Positions 1-6,976 of a stretch of 6,976 bases of DNA are shown one piece after another. Each line of letters opens with the position of its first letter. The first letter of the stretch is position 1. The DNA is from an uncultured Duganella sp. (lineage in GTDB: Bacteria > Pseudomonadota > Gammaproteobacteria > Burkholderiales > Burkholderiaceae), in assembly GCA_946482335.1 (NCBI GenBank), contig CAMLRG010000249.1:1-6976 (forward strand). The letters run 5' to 3'. The position numbers were made by a program, and so were the translations under genes. The notes under the pieces were generated by a model. That model had not been told where the DNA came from and made no database searches. It saw nothing but the letters and a program-made list of their open reading frames with translations.

Positions 1-47
1 ACATTTTGCTGCGCAAAATGTCCGGTTGCCAGAGCTGACCCCGACTT
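1..47. repeat. Intergenic hairpin downstream of truB, cut by the window edge
   Basis: ACATTTTGC (1-9), loop TGC and GCAAAATGT (13-21) form a perfect 9-bp inverted repeat whose arms may extend beyond position 1. It is followed by GAGCTGACCCCG (33-44), which has the same TGACCC core as the elements at 1387 and 6786. Lying 27 nt past the truB stop, it could act as a 3'-end hairpin for the operon, but the sequence that would show a U tract lies outside the window. Confidence 0.5.
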
Positions 48-971
48 TCAAGCTGCGATTAAGCGCTCGGGGGCCAGGATGGCGTATTCGCCGAAGATGC
101 CGGTGCCGAGCAGGCGTCCGGCTTCGTTGTAGATGCGGACACGGCCTGCGTACGGCGTCGGCACGGCGGTGCCCGGCTCTTTGCCGAGTGGCAGGCGCTG
201 GCCGTGCAGGAAGCGTTTCGCCAGCGCTTCGTTCAACACGATACGCGGAAACGATGACAGCAGCGTGTCCACGGGTGACAGCAGTTCGCGCGGGGCGGCG
301 TGGGCGGCCAGCTCTTCCAACGTGACCATTTTGTCTGTCGTCAGCGCACCGACCTGCGTGCGGCGCAGGGCGTTCAAATGCGCGCCGCAGCCCAGGGCCG
401 CGCCGATGTCTTCGCCCAGCACGCGGATGTAAGTGCCTTTGCTGCAGGTGACTTCGATGCGCAGCATCGGCGCCTCGTAGGCCACCAGCTCCAGCTTGTG
501 GATCACCACGTCGCGCGCTTCGCGCTCGAGCGTGACGCCTTCGCGGGCATATTCGTACAGCGGCTTGCCGTCGCGCTTCAACGCGGAATACATGGGCGGC
601 ACTTGCTTGATCGGGCCGCGGAAACGGGCCAGCACAGACTCGATGTCGGCGGCCGTGGCCGAGACGTCGCGCGTCTCCAGCACCTGACCTTCGGTGTCGC
701 CGGTGTCGGTGCGCACGCCCAGGTGCACGGTGGCCAGGTAGGTCTTGTCGGCTTCGAGCAGGTCTTGCGAGAACTTGGTCGCTTCGCCGAAGCACAGCGG
801 CAGCAGGCCGGTGGCGAAGGGGTCGAGAGTGCCGGTATGCCCGGCTTTTTTCGCGTTCATGAAGCGCTTGGCCTTGATCAGGGCATCGTTGCTGGACAGG
901 CCGACCGGCTTATCGAGCAGCAGCACGCCGTCCACGGCATCGCGCACGCGCTTTACACGGACTTCGGTCAT
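48..971 (-). CDS. truB: tRNA pseudouridine(55) synthase TruB
   Basis: This 307-residue protein isomerises uridine 55 in the T-psi-C arm of most tRNAs to pseudouridine, acts in the cytoplasm and needs no cofactor. The E. coli enzyme is of similar size. An early DKP motif lies at residues 20-22. The family's catalytic motif [12 protein letters not shown] spans residues 44-55, so Asp50 is the expected nucleophile. Tyr78 in the KTYLA segment is the usual active-site tyrosine. [10 protein letters not shown] (123-132), [10 protein letters not shown] (176-185) and HLNALRRT (198-205) are further family motifs. Residues from about 240 form a PUA-like RNA-binding tail. The ATG shares an ATGA overlap with the rbfA stop and only a weak GAAGAA lies upstream, so translation is probably coupled to rbfA. 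It is the last gene of the cluster and looks complete. Confidence 0.97.
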   Translation of the reverse strand: MTEVRVKRVRDAVDGVLLLDKPVGLSSNDALIKAKRFMNAKKAGHTGTLDPFATGLLPLCFGEATKFSQDLLEADKTYLATVHLGVRTDTGDTEGQVLETRDVSATAADIESVLARFRGPIKQVPPMYSALKRDGKPLYEYAREGVTLEREARDVVIHKLELVAYEAPMLRIEVTCSKGTYIRVLGEDIGAALGCGAHLNALRRTQVGALTTDKMVTLEELAAHAAPRELLSPVDTLLSSFPRIVLNEALAKRFLHGQRLPLGKEPGTAVPTPYAGRVRIYNEAGRLLGTGIFGEYAILAPERLIAA

Positions 972-1372
972 TCTTCTTCGTCGGCGTTTTCGTCGAAATC
1001 AGCGGCGCGCGTGGCGTTGGCCTTGTCGATCAGGGCGGACATCGCCATGCCGCGCGAGGCGGACATGTCGTGCATGAAGTGCAGCTGCGGCAAGGTGTGG
1101 ATGTGCAGGCGCTTGCCCAGCTGGTTGCGCAGGTAGCCGGCGGCGGCGCTCAGGCCGGCCAGGGTGTTCTTGATCGATTCGGGGTCGTCCTTCAGGGTGG
1201 TGAAGAAGACTTTGGCATGGGCGTAGTCGGGGGTCAGCTGCACTTCGGACAGCGTGATCATGCCGACGCGCGGGTCCTTCAGCTCGAAGGCGATCAGCTC
1301 GGACAGGTCTTTCTGGATTTGATCCGCCACGCGCAGGCCGCGCTGGGGGATGGATTTGCTGTGTTTTGCCAT
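968..1372 (-). CDS. rbfA: 30S ribosome-binding factor RbfA
   Basis: This 134-residue protein matches the family's usual size. RbfA binds the maturing 30S subunit and helps 16S rRNA 5'-end processing and late assembly; in E. coli it also matters for growth in the cold. The single KH-like domain is clear. It opens with [14 protein letters not shown], continues with the strand pair [18 protein letters not shown], and then has the helix [15 protein letters not shown] with the AxG-type kink typical of RbfA, followed by [10 protein letters not shown] short acidic tail ([10 protein letters not shown]) ends the protein. The ATG is preceded by AAGGAA at 1379-1384 with a 6-nt spacer, a good ribosome binding site. 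The stop overlaps truB by 4 bp. The gap of 209 bp to infB is wide and holds a terminator-like hairpin and a repeat element. Confidence 0.97.
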   Translation of the reverse strand: MAKHSKSIPQRGLRVADQIQKDLSELIAFELKDPRVGMITLSEVQLTPDYAHAKVFFTTLKDDPESIKNTLAGLSAAAGYLRNQLGKRLHIHTLPQLHFMHDMSASRGMAMSALIDKANATRAADFDENADEEE

Positions 1373-1386
1373 GATGATTTCCTTTT

Positions 1387-1505
1387 AAAACCGGGAACCC
1401 GGTGTCTGACCCGCAGGGTCAGACACCGGACACGCGGCTGCCGTGGGCCAGGTGTCTGCCCCCGCGGGTCAGACGGGACGGCCATCCGGTCGCCTTACCG
1501 GTTTT
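1387..1505. repeat. Palindromic intergenic repeat element B, bounded by inverted 8-mers
   Basis: The element starts with AAAACCGG (1387-1394) and ends with its exact inverse CCGGTTTT (1498-1505). Inside is a perfect 14-bp inverted repeat: CCGGTGTCTGACCC at 1399-1412, loop GCA, and its complement at 1416-1429. A degenerate second copy of the palindrome's 27-bp core sits exactly 50 bp further on (1451-1477, 20 of 27 positions identical to 1401-1427). Its first 26 bases match the first 26 bases of the element at 6786-6811 at 21 positions with no gaps, so the two are copies of one family. No transposase is present and no T tract follows the hairpin. In the mRNA it would fold between infB and rbfA. 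Its role is unknown; a REP-like non-autonomous repeat is the simplest reading. Confidence 0.75.
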
Positions 1506-1506
1506 C

Positions 1507-1559
1507 ATAAAAACTAAGCGGGTGCCCTGCCCCGCTCTCGCGAGGCGGGAGGCACCCGC
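1507..1559 (-). terminator. Probable intrinsic terminator downstream of infB
   Basis: Reading the minus strand, a hairpin begins 22 nt after the infB stop. The outer 9-bp stem GCGGGTGCC pairs 1551-1559 with 1518-1526. An inner stem of about 5 bp (1545-1549 with 1531-1535) encloses a CTCGCGAG palindrome, with a small asymmetric bulge between the two stems. The strand then runs TTAGTTTTTAT (1517-1507), a U tract broken by AG. This arrangement fits a rho-independent terminator. Because rbfA and truB lie downstream in the same direction, it probably terminates only part of the transcripts. Confidence 0.6.
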
Positions 1560-1581
1560 CGTGTACCGCGCCGTCCTGCTG

Positions 1582-4464
1582 TTACAGGGTACGGGCGATC
1601 TCCTGTACTTCGAACACTTCGAGCTGGTCGCCCACTTCGATGTCGTTGTAGCCCTTCAGGTTCAGGCCGCACTCCAGGCCGGCGCGCACTTCCTTCGCAT
1701 CGTCCTTGAAGCGCTTGAGCGAGTCGATCTCGCCGGTCCACACCACGATGTTGTTGCGCAGCAGGCGGACCGAGGAGGAACGCTTGACCACACCGTCGGT
1801 AACCAGGCAGCCCGCGATCGCGCCGACCTTGGAGACGTGGATGACCTGGCGGATCTCGACCTGGCCGGTGACGTGCTCGCGCTTCTCCGGTGCCAGCATG
1901 CCCGACATCGCCGCTTTGACCTCTTCGATCGCATCGTAAATGATGTTGTAGTAGCGGATGTCCACGCCGTTGGTCTCGGCCAGCTTGCGCGCCTGCGCAT
2001 CGGCACGGGCGTTGAAGCCGATGATGACTGCCTTGGACGCGGTCGCCAGGTTGACGTCCGATTCCGAGATGCCGCCCACCGCGGCGTGCACGATCTGCAC
2101 ACGCACTTCGGAAGTCGACAGCTTCTGCAGCGAGCCAACCAGCGCTTCCTGCGAACCCTGCACGTCGGTCTTGATGATCAGCGGCAGGTTCTTCACTTCG
2201 CCTTCGGCCATCTGGTCGAACATGTTCTCCAGCTTGGCGGCCTGCTGCTTGGCCAGCTTCACGTCGCGGAACTTACCTTGACGGAACAGGCCGATCTCGC
2301 GGGCTTTGCGCTCGTCGGCCATGACCATGGCTTCTTCGCCGGCGGCCGGCACTTCGGTCAGGCCCTGGATTTCGACCGGGATCGAAGGGCCGGCTTCGGA
2401 AATCGACTTGCCGTTTTCGTCCAGCATCGCACGCACGCGGCCGAAGGACGAACCAGCCAGCACGACGTCGCCGCGCTTCAGGGTACCGGATTGCACCAGG
2501 ATCGTTGCCACCGGACCGCGGCCCTTGTCCAGGCGCGCTTCCACCACCAGGCCGCGCGCAGGCGCTTCGACCGGGGCTTTCAGTTCCAGCACTTCGGCCT
2601 GCAGCAGCACTTGCTCCAGCAGGTTGTCGATGCCCTGGCCGGTCTTGGCGGACACCGGCACGAACGGCGAATCGCCGCCGTATTCTTCCGGCACCACCTG
2701 TTCCGCCACCAGTTCCTGCGTCACGCGGTCGACGTTGCCGCCCGGTTTGTCGATCTTGTTGATCGCGACAACCAGCGGTACACCTGCCGCCTTGGCGTGG
2801 GCAATCGCTTCCTTCGTCTGCGGCATCACACCGTCGTCGGCCGCCACCACCAGGATCACGATGTCGGTTGCTTTCGCACCGCGGGCACGCATCGCCGTAA
2901 AGGCTTCGTGACCCGGCGTATCCAGGAAGGTGATGATGCCGCGCGGGGTTTCCACGTGGTAGGCGCCGATGTGCTGGGTAATGCCGCCCGCTTCGCCCGA
3001 TGCCACCTTGGCGCGGCGGATGTAGTCCAGCAGCGAGGTCTTGCCGTGGTCGACGTGGCCCATCACGGTCACCACTGGTGCGCGCGGGGTTGCTTCGTAT
3101 TCGGCGTGTTCGCCCTGGTCGGCCAGGATCGCTTCCGGATCGTCGACGGCGGCGGCGAAGGCCTTGTGGCCCATCTCTTCCACCACGATCATCGCGGTTT
3201 CCTGGTCCAGCACCTGGTTGATGGTGCACATCTGGCCCAGCTTCATCAGCTGCTTGATCACTTCGGACGCCTTGACCGCCATCTTGTGCGCCAGTTCGGC
3301 CACGGTGATGGTTTCCGGCACGTGCACGTCATGGATGATCGCTTCGGTCGGCTGCTGGAAGTTCGATTCGCGTTCATCGTTATGGCCACCACGGCGGCCG
3401 CCTTTGCCGCCGGCACGCCAGCCATCGCGGCCACCCGCGTTGGCACCCGCACCGCCACGGCCCTTGCCTGCGCCGCCGCCTGGTGCGCCACGGCGCTTTT
3501 CGTCCTGCCAGGTCGAGGCCACGTTGGCCGACTTGATGGACTTCTTGTCGCCTGGCTTCTTGTCGTCCTTCTTCTCGCCGCCTGGCGCTGCCGCGGTGGC
3601 GGCAGGCTTCTTGTCGGCTGGCTTGTGCAGCGTACCTTCCGCGACTTTCGGCTTGGCCGCAGCAGGTGCCGGTTCCGGCGCCTTCATCACGCGGCGCGGC
3701 TGGCTCATCATCAGCTTGATCTGGGCCACTTCATCGGCCACGGCCTTGCGGGCACGCTCGGTCGCTTCGGCGCGCTCGGCCGCTTCCTTGGCGGCGATTT
3801 CATGCTTGCGCTTGGATTCTTCCGCTTCGGCCAGGCGCTTCTTCTCTTCCTCTTCGGCGGCGGCTTTCTGCGCGGCGCCGGCGGCAGCGGCGGCGGCGGC
3901 CTTCTCGGCGGCGGCCTTGTCGGCTGCAGCTTTCTTGGCCTGCTCTTCCGCGACGCGCTTGGCTTCCTCTTCGGCGGCTTTGGCTTGGGCAGCCTTTTCC
4001 TCGTCGAGCTTGGCCAGGCGTTCCTGTTTCTCTTTCAGTTCCGCTTCCTGCCGGGCGATCAGCTCGGCCTGGCGGCGCGCTTCCTCTTCACGGCGCGCCT
4101 GTTCGGCGGCGTCGATCACCGGCGCAGCCGGCTTGGCGGCGGCAGCGGTGGTCAGGTCGTCGCGCTGCACGAAGGTGCGCTTCTTGCGCACTTCGACCTG
4201 GATGGTGCGGGCCTTGCCGGAGGCGTCGGCCTGCTTGATCTCCGTGGTCTCCTTGCGGGTCAGGGTGATCTTTTTCTTTTCGCCCGGCTCGGCGCCTGCG
4301 CCGTGGGTACGGCGCAGGTGCTCCAGCAGCTTGTCCTTATCATCTTTTGACAATGGATCTGACGCCGAACTCTTTTCGACGCCAGCAGACTTCAGCTGCG
4401 ACAGCAGCAAATCTGCAGGCATCTTCAGTTCGGTGGCAAATTGGGCTACGTTGTTACTCGCCAT
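1582..4464 (-). CDS. infB: Translation initiation factor IF-2
   Basis: This 960-residue GTPase delivers fMet-tRNA to the 30S P site and promotes 50S joining. It is longer than the E. coli protein (890) because of an extended N-terminal half. In order: an IF2_N domain (about 1-52); an IF2-associated basic segment (about 64-102); an Ala/Glu/Lys/Arg helix likely to be a long coiled coil (about 118-248); Pro/Ala- and Lys-rich linkers; a Gly/Arg-rich stretch (about 325-361); a second IF2_N-type domain (about 376-432). The G domain follows, with GHVDHGKT (469-476), the switch GGITQH (493-498), DTPGH (515-519), NKID (569-572) and SAK (605-607). Domains II to IV follow, ending with the C-terminal fMet-tRNA-binding domain (about 864-957). 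All G motifs are intact. The ATG has AGAGGA at 4469-4474 upstream. It lies 51 bp after nusA. Confidence 0.98.
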   Translation of the reverse strand: MASNNVAQFATELKMPADLLLSQLKSAGVEKSSASDPLSKDDKDKLLEHLRRTHGAGAEPGEKKKITLTRKETTEIKQADASGKARTIQVEVRKKRTFVQRDDLTTAAAAKPAAPVIDAAEQARREEEARRQAELIARQEAELKEKQERLAKLDEEKAAQAKAAEEEAKRVAEEQAKKAAADKAAAEKAAAAAAAGAAQKAAAEEEEKKRLAEAEESKRKHEIAAKEAAERAEATERARKAVADEVAQIKLMMSQPRRVMKAPEPAPAAAKPKVAEGTLHKPADKKPAATAAAPGGEKKDDKKPGDKKSIKSANVASTWQDEKRRGAPGGGAGKGRGGAGANAGGRDGWRAGGKGGRRGGHNDERESNFQQPTEAIIHDVHVPETITVAELAHKMAVKASEVIKQLMKLGQMCTINQVLDQETAMIVVEEMGHKAFAAAVDDPEAILADQGEHAEYEATPRAPVVTVMGHVDHGKTSLLDYIRRAKVASGEAGGITQHIGAYHVETPRGIITFLDTPGHEAFTAMRARGAKATDIVILVVAADDGVMPQTKEAIAHAKAAGVPLVVAINKIDKPGGNVDRVTQELVAEQVVPEEYGGDSPFVPVSAKTGQGIDNLLEQVLLQAEVLELKAPVEAPARGLVVEARLDKGRGPVATILVQSGTLKRGDVVLAGSSFGRVRAMLDENGKSISEAGPSIPVEIQGLTEVPAAGEEAMVMADERKAREIGLFRQGKFRDVKLAKQQAAKLENMFDQMAEGEVKNLPLIIKTDVQGSQEALVGSLQKLSTSEVRVQIVHAAVGGISESDVNLATASKAVIIGFNARADAQARKLAETNGVDIRYYNIIYDAIEEVKAAMSGMLAPEKREHVTGQVEIRQVIHVSKVGAIAGCLVTDGVVKRSSSVRLLRNNIVVWTGEIDSLKRFKDDAKEVRAGLECGLNLKGYNDIEVGDQLEVFEVQEIARTL

Positions 4465-4515
4465 TCAGTCCTCTTTTCTATGTGTCTCGATGATAATTTA
4501 AGCTGCTGCTACTTC

Positions 4516-6566
<2,051 letters not shown>

Positions 6567-6573
6567 AAGAAAT

Positions 6574-6577
6574 CTCC
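6574..6577 (-). promoter_or_regulatory. Ribosome binding site that decides the rimP start
   Basis: GGAG on the minus strand, 7 nt before the TTG at 6566. No comparable purine run precedes the alternative TTG at 6587. This fixes the start codon as TTG, a weak initiator that could keep RimP synthesis low relative to NusA and IF2. Confidence 0.75.
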
Positions 6578-6599
6578 AGACACTCAAAACGGTTCAACC

Positions 6600-6627
6600 A
6601 AAAAAAAATGGGCAACTGCCCATCTTT
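6600..6627 (-). terminator. Intrinsic terminator in the rimP leader (candidate attenuator)
   Basis: On the minus strand ATGGGC (6623-6618), loop AGTT and GCCCAT (6613-6608) form a 6-bp core stem. A G-U pair and three A-U pairs extend it to about 10 bp, and nine consecutive U residues follow (6608-6600). This is a textbook rho-independent terminator. It lies about 70-90 nt downstream of the TATAAT promoter and 33 nt upstream of the rimP TTG, so any transcript reaching rimP must read through it. A terminated product would be an RNA of roughly 80-90 nt. A rimP leader with a 3' terminator has been described in gammaproteobacteria (Rfam rimP-leader, from memory); this is a positional counterpart. 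Confidence 0.85.
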
Positions 6628-6688
6628 CGTTACTGCAGCCAGATGAAAGCACTCTCAGCAAAATTACCTGCGAAGAACTTTTACTAGG
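6628..6688 (-). ncRNA. rimP operon leader RNA upstream of the terminator
   Basis: This is the stretch between the probable transcription start (near 6688) and the leader terminator, much less GC-rich than the flanking genes. A possible antiterminator can be drawn: UUCAUCU (6647-6641) pairs with AGAUGGG (6625-6619), seven pairs of which two are G-U, and the latter is the 5' arm of the terminator, so the structures exclude each other. The stem is weaker than the terminator, so a bound protein or a stalled ribosome would be needed to favour it. No convincing leader-peptide gene is seen. Confidence 0.45.
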
Positions 6689-6694
6689 CTGCTC

Positions 6695-6723
6695 ATTATA
6701 GCGCCTTATTGACTTCGCTGCAA
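6695..6723 (-). promoter_or_regulatory. Sigma70-type promoter for rimP-nusA-infB
   Basis: A perfect TATAAT (6700-6695) is preceded by TTGCAG (6723-6718) with the ideal 17-bp spacer. The -35 box matches TTGACA at three of six positions. Transcription would start near 6688. The site lies in a locally AT-rich island between rluB and rimP and points toward rimP. Confidence 0.75.
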
Positions 6724-6759
6724 TGCCGCATACCACATCGGACACGGGTGTAACAATAG

Positions 6760-6785
6760 GAAGGTGCTTAAAAACCAACACCTTC
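6760..6785. repeat. Short inverted repeat between element A and the promoter
   Basis: GAAGGTG (6760-6766) and CACCTTC (6779-6785) are exact inverses separated by 12 nt. Neither strand has a T tract immediately after it. It abuts the palindromic element at 6786. It could be a weak hairpin at the 3' end of the rluB transcript or an operator for the promoter; nothing decides between them. Confidence 0.35.
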
Positions 6786-6883
6786 AAAACCGGTAAACCG
6801 GGGTACGACCCAAGGGTCGGCCCCGCCTGGCGGCGGCCGCCGGCCGGGGTCAGCCTTTGGGCCTGACCCGGGTTTGCCGGTTT
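6786..6883. repeat. Palindromic intergenic repeat element A, after rluB
   Basis: The ends form an imperfect inverted repeat: 6787-6803 against 6867-6883, 15 of 17 positions paired, both built on AAACCGG. Inside are GACCCAAGGGTC (6807-6818), a GC-rich centre with a GCGGCCGC palindrome (6833-6840), and a larger hairpin with arms GGGTCAG (6847-6853) and CTGACCC (6863-6869). The left 26 bases match element B (1387-1412) at 21 positions. The right end touches the first base of the rluB stop codon, so the element forms the 3' untranslated region of that gene and may help end or protect its mRNA. Confidence 0.7.
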
Positions 6884-6976
6884 CAGCCCTTGCGTCGGCG
6901 CGGCATGCCGTGATCGGAGGCGCCGCCGCGCGGCTGGTGCCCGCCGCGGCGCTGCTGCCCCTGGCCATGGCCATGG
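6883..6976 (-). CDS. rluB: C-terminal end of a pseudouridine synthase, probably RluB (partial)
   Basis: Only the last 30 codons and the TGA stop are inside the window; the gene continues past the right edge. The visible residues begin HGHGQGQQRRGGHQPRGG and end DHGMPRRRKG. This is a disordered, basic, Gly/Gln/Arg/His-rich tail with no catalytic motif in view. RluB, the 23S rRNA pseudouridine 2605 synthase, lies immediately upstream of rimP in many Burkholderiales and carries a long low-complexity tail of this kind with a basic end. The identity therefore rests on context and composition. Another minus-strand frame is open here (6974-6768), but it runs through the palindromic element and gives Pro/Ala-rich sequence with no family likeness, so I reject it. 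Confidence 0.6.
   Translation of the reverse strand, partial: HGHGQGQQRRGGHQPRGGASDHGMPRRRKG

Noticed and set aside
300..1136. A 278-codon plus-strand open frame spanning truB and rbfA
   Set aside because: It crosses the truB/rbfA junction on the wrong strand and has no recognisable motif.
1294..1485. Minus-strand open frame crossing the repeat element into rbfA
   Set aside because: It is an out-of-frame reading of the palindromes and the rbfA 5' end; rbfA has a proper start and ribosome binding site at 1372.
1387..1505. CRISPR array or insertion sequence
   Set aside because: There are only two imperfect units with no regular spacers, and no transposase reading frame; a short palindromic repeat fits better.
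3700..3725. Internal ATG codons in infB (residues 252, 253 and 260) as a start for a short IF2 isoform
   Set aside because: Short IF2 forms exist in E. coli, but no convincing ribosome binding site precedes these codons, so I cannot support one here.
1402..4350. A 982-codon open frame on the plus strand opposite infB
   Set aside because: It mirrors infB codon bias on the opposite strand, is His/Leu/Arg/Gly/Phe-rich with no family likeness, and starts inside the repeat element. infB on the minus strand has every IF2 motif.
6594..6623. Nine-codon ATG frame starting in the leader terminator stem
   Set aside because: It has no good ribosome binding site and lies within the hairpin and U tract; a run of Phe codons follows simply from the U tract.
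6636..6692. GCAGCC near the transcription start complementary to GGCTGC in the leader
   Set aside because: The 5' half probably lies at or just upstream of the transcription start, so it may not be in the RNA; without a mapped start I do not call it a leader stem.
6584..6787. Minus-strand open frame of 67 codons between rluB and rimP
   Set aside because: It spans the promoter and the terminator, has no ribosome binding site and resembles no protein I know.
6768..6974. Minus-strand open frame of 68 codons at the right edge
   Set aside because: It runs through the palindromic element A and gives Pro/Ala/Gly-rich sequence; the neighbouring frame ending at 6883 gives a basic Gly/Arg tail that fits RluB and stops exactly at the element.

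Overview
This window holds a conserved transcription, translation and ribosome-maturation cluster, with every gene on the minus strand. Read from right to left it is: the tail of a gene that is probably rluB, then rimP, nusA, infB, rbfA and truB. The high GC content, the order rluB-rimP-nusA-infB-rbfA-truB, the protein sequences and GC-rich intergenic palindromes carrying TGACCC/GGGTCA cores all point to a Burkholderiales betaproteobacterium. The Oxalobacteraceae (Massilia/Duganella/Janthinobacterium group) is my best guess. The genus is an inference, not something the sequence proves.

Layout, in transcription order. Positions 6976-6883 carry the last 30 codons of a basic, Gly/Arg/Gln/His-rich C-terminus, attributed to RluB mainly from context. 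Positions 6882-6567 are non-coding. They hold a palindromic repeat element (6786-6883), a promoter with a perfect TATAAT box (6695-6700), and a leader of roughly 120 nt containing an intrinsic terminator hairpin with nine U residues (6600-6627). rimP follows (6566-6078, TTG start) and overlaps nusA (6081-4516) by 4 bp. After a 51-bp gap comes infB (4464-1582). Just past infB is a GC-rich hairpin with a broken U tract (1507-1559), then a second copy of the palindromic repeat family (1387-1505). rbfA (1372-968) overlaps truB (971-48) by 4 bp. Downstream of truB a third hairpin runs into the window edge.

How the genes work together: RimP and RbfA mature the 30S subunit, IF2 positions initiator tRNA and joins subunits, NusA controls RNA polymerase pausing, termination and antitermination, and TruB makes pseudouridine 55 in tRNA. 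The sequence suggests two control points: a terminator in the leader ahead of rimP, which could be an attenuator, and a terminator-like hairpin between infB and rbfA that would lower rbfA-truB expression relative to infB. NusA acts on terminators, so autoregulation at the leader is a reasonable hypothesis.

The coding genes look intact and ordinary. The less ordinary material is between genes: the leader attenuator candidate and the paired palindromic repeat elements. I found no mobile-element gene, tRNA, rRNA, CRISPR array or unfamiliar protein system.
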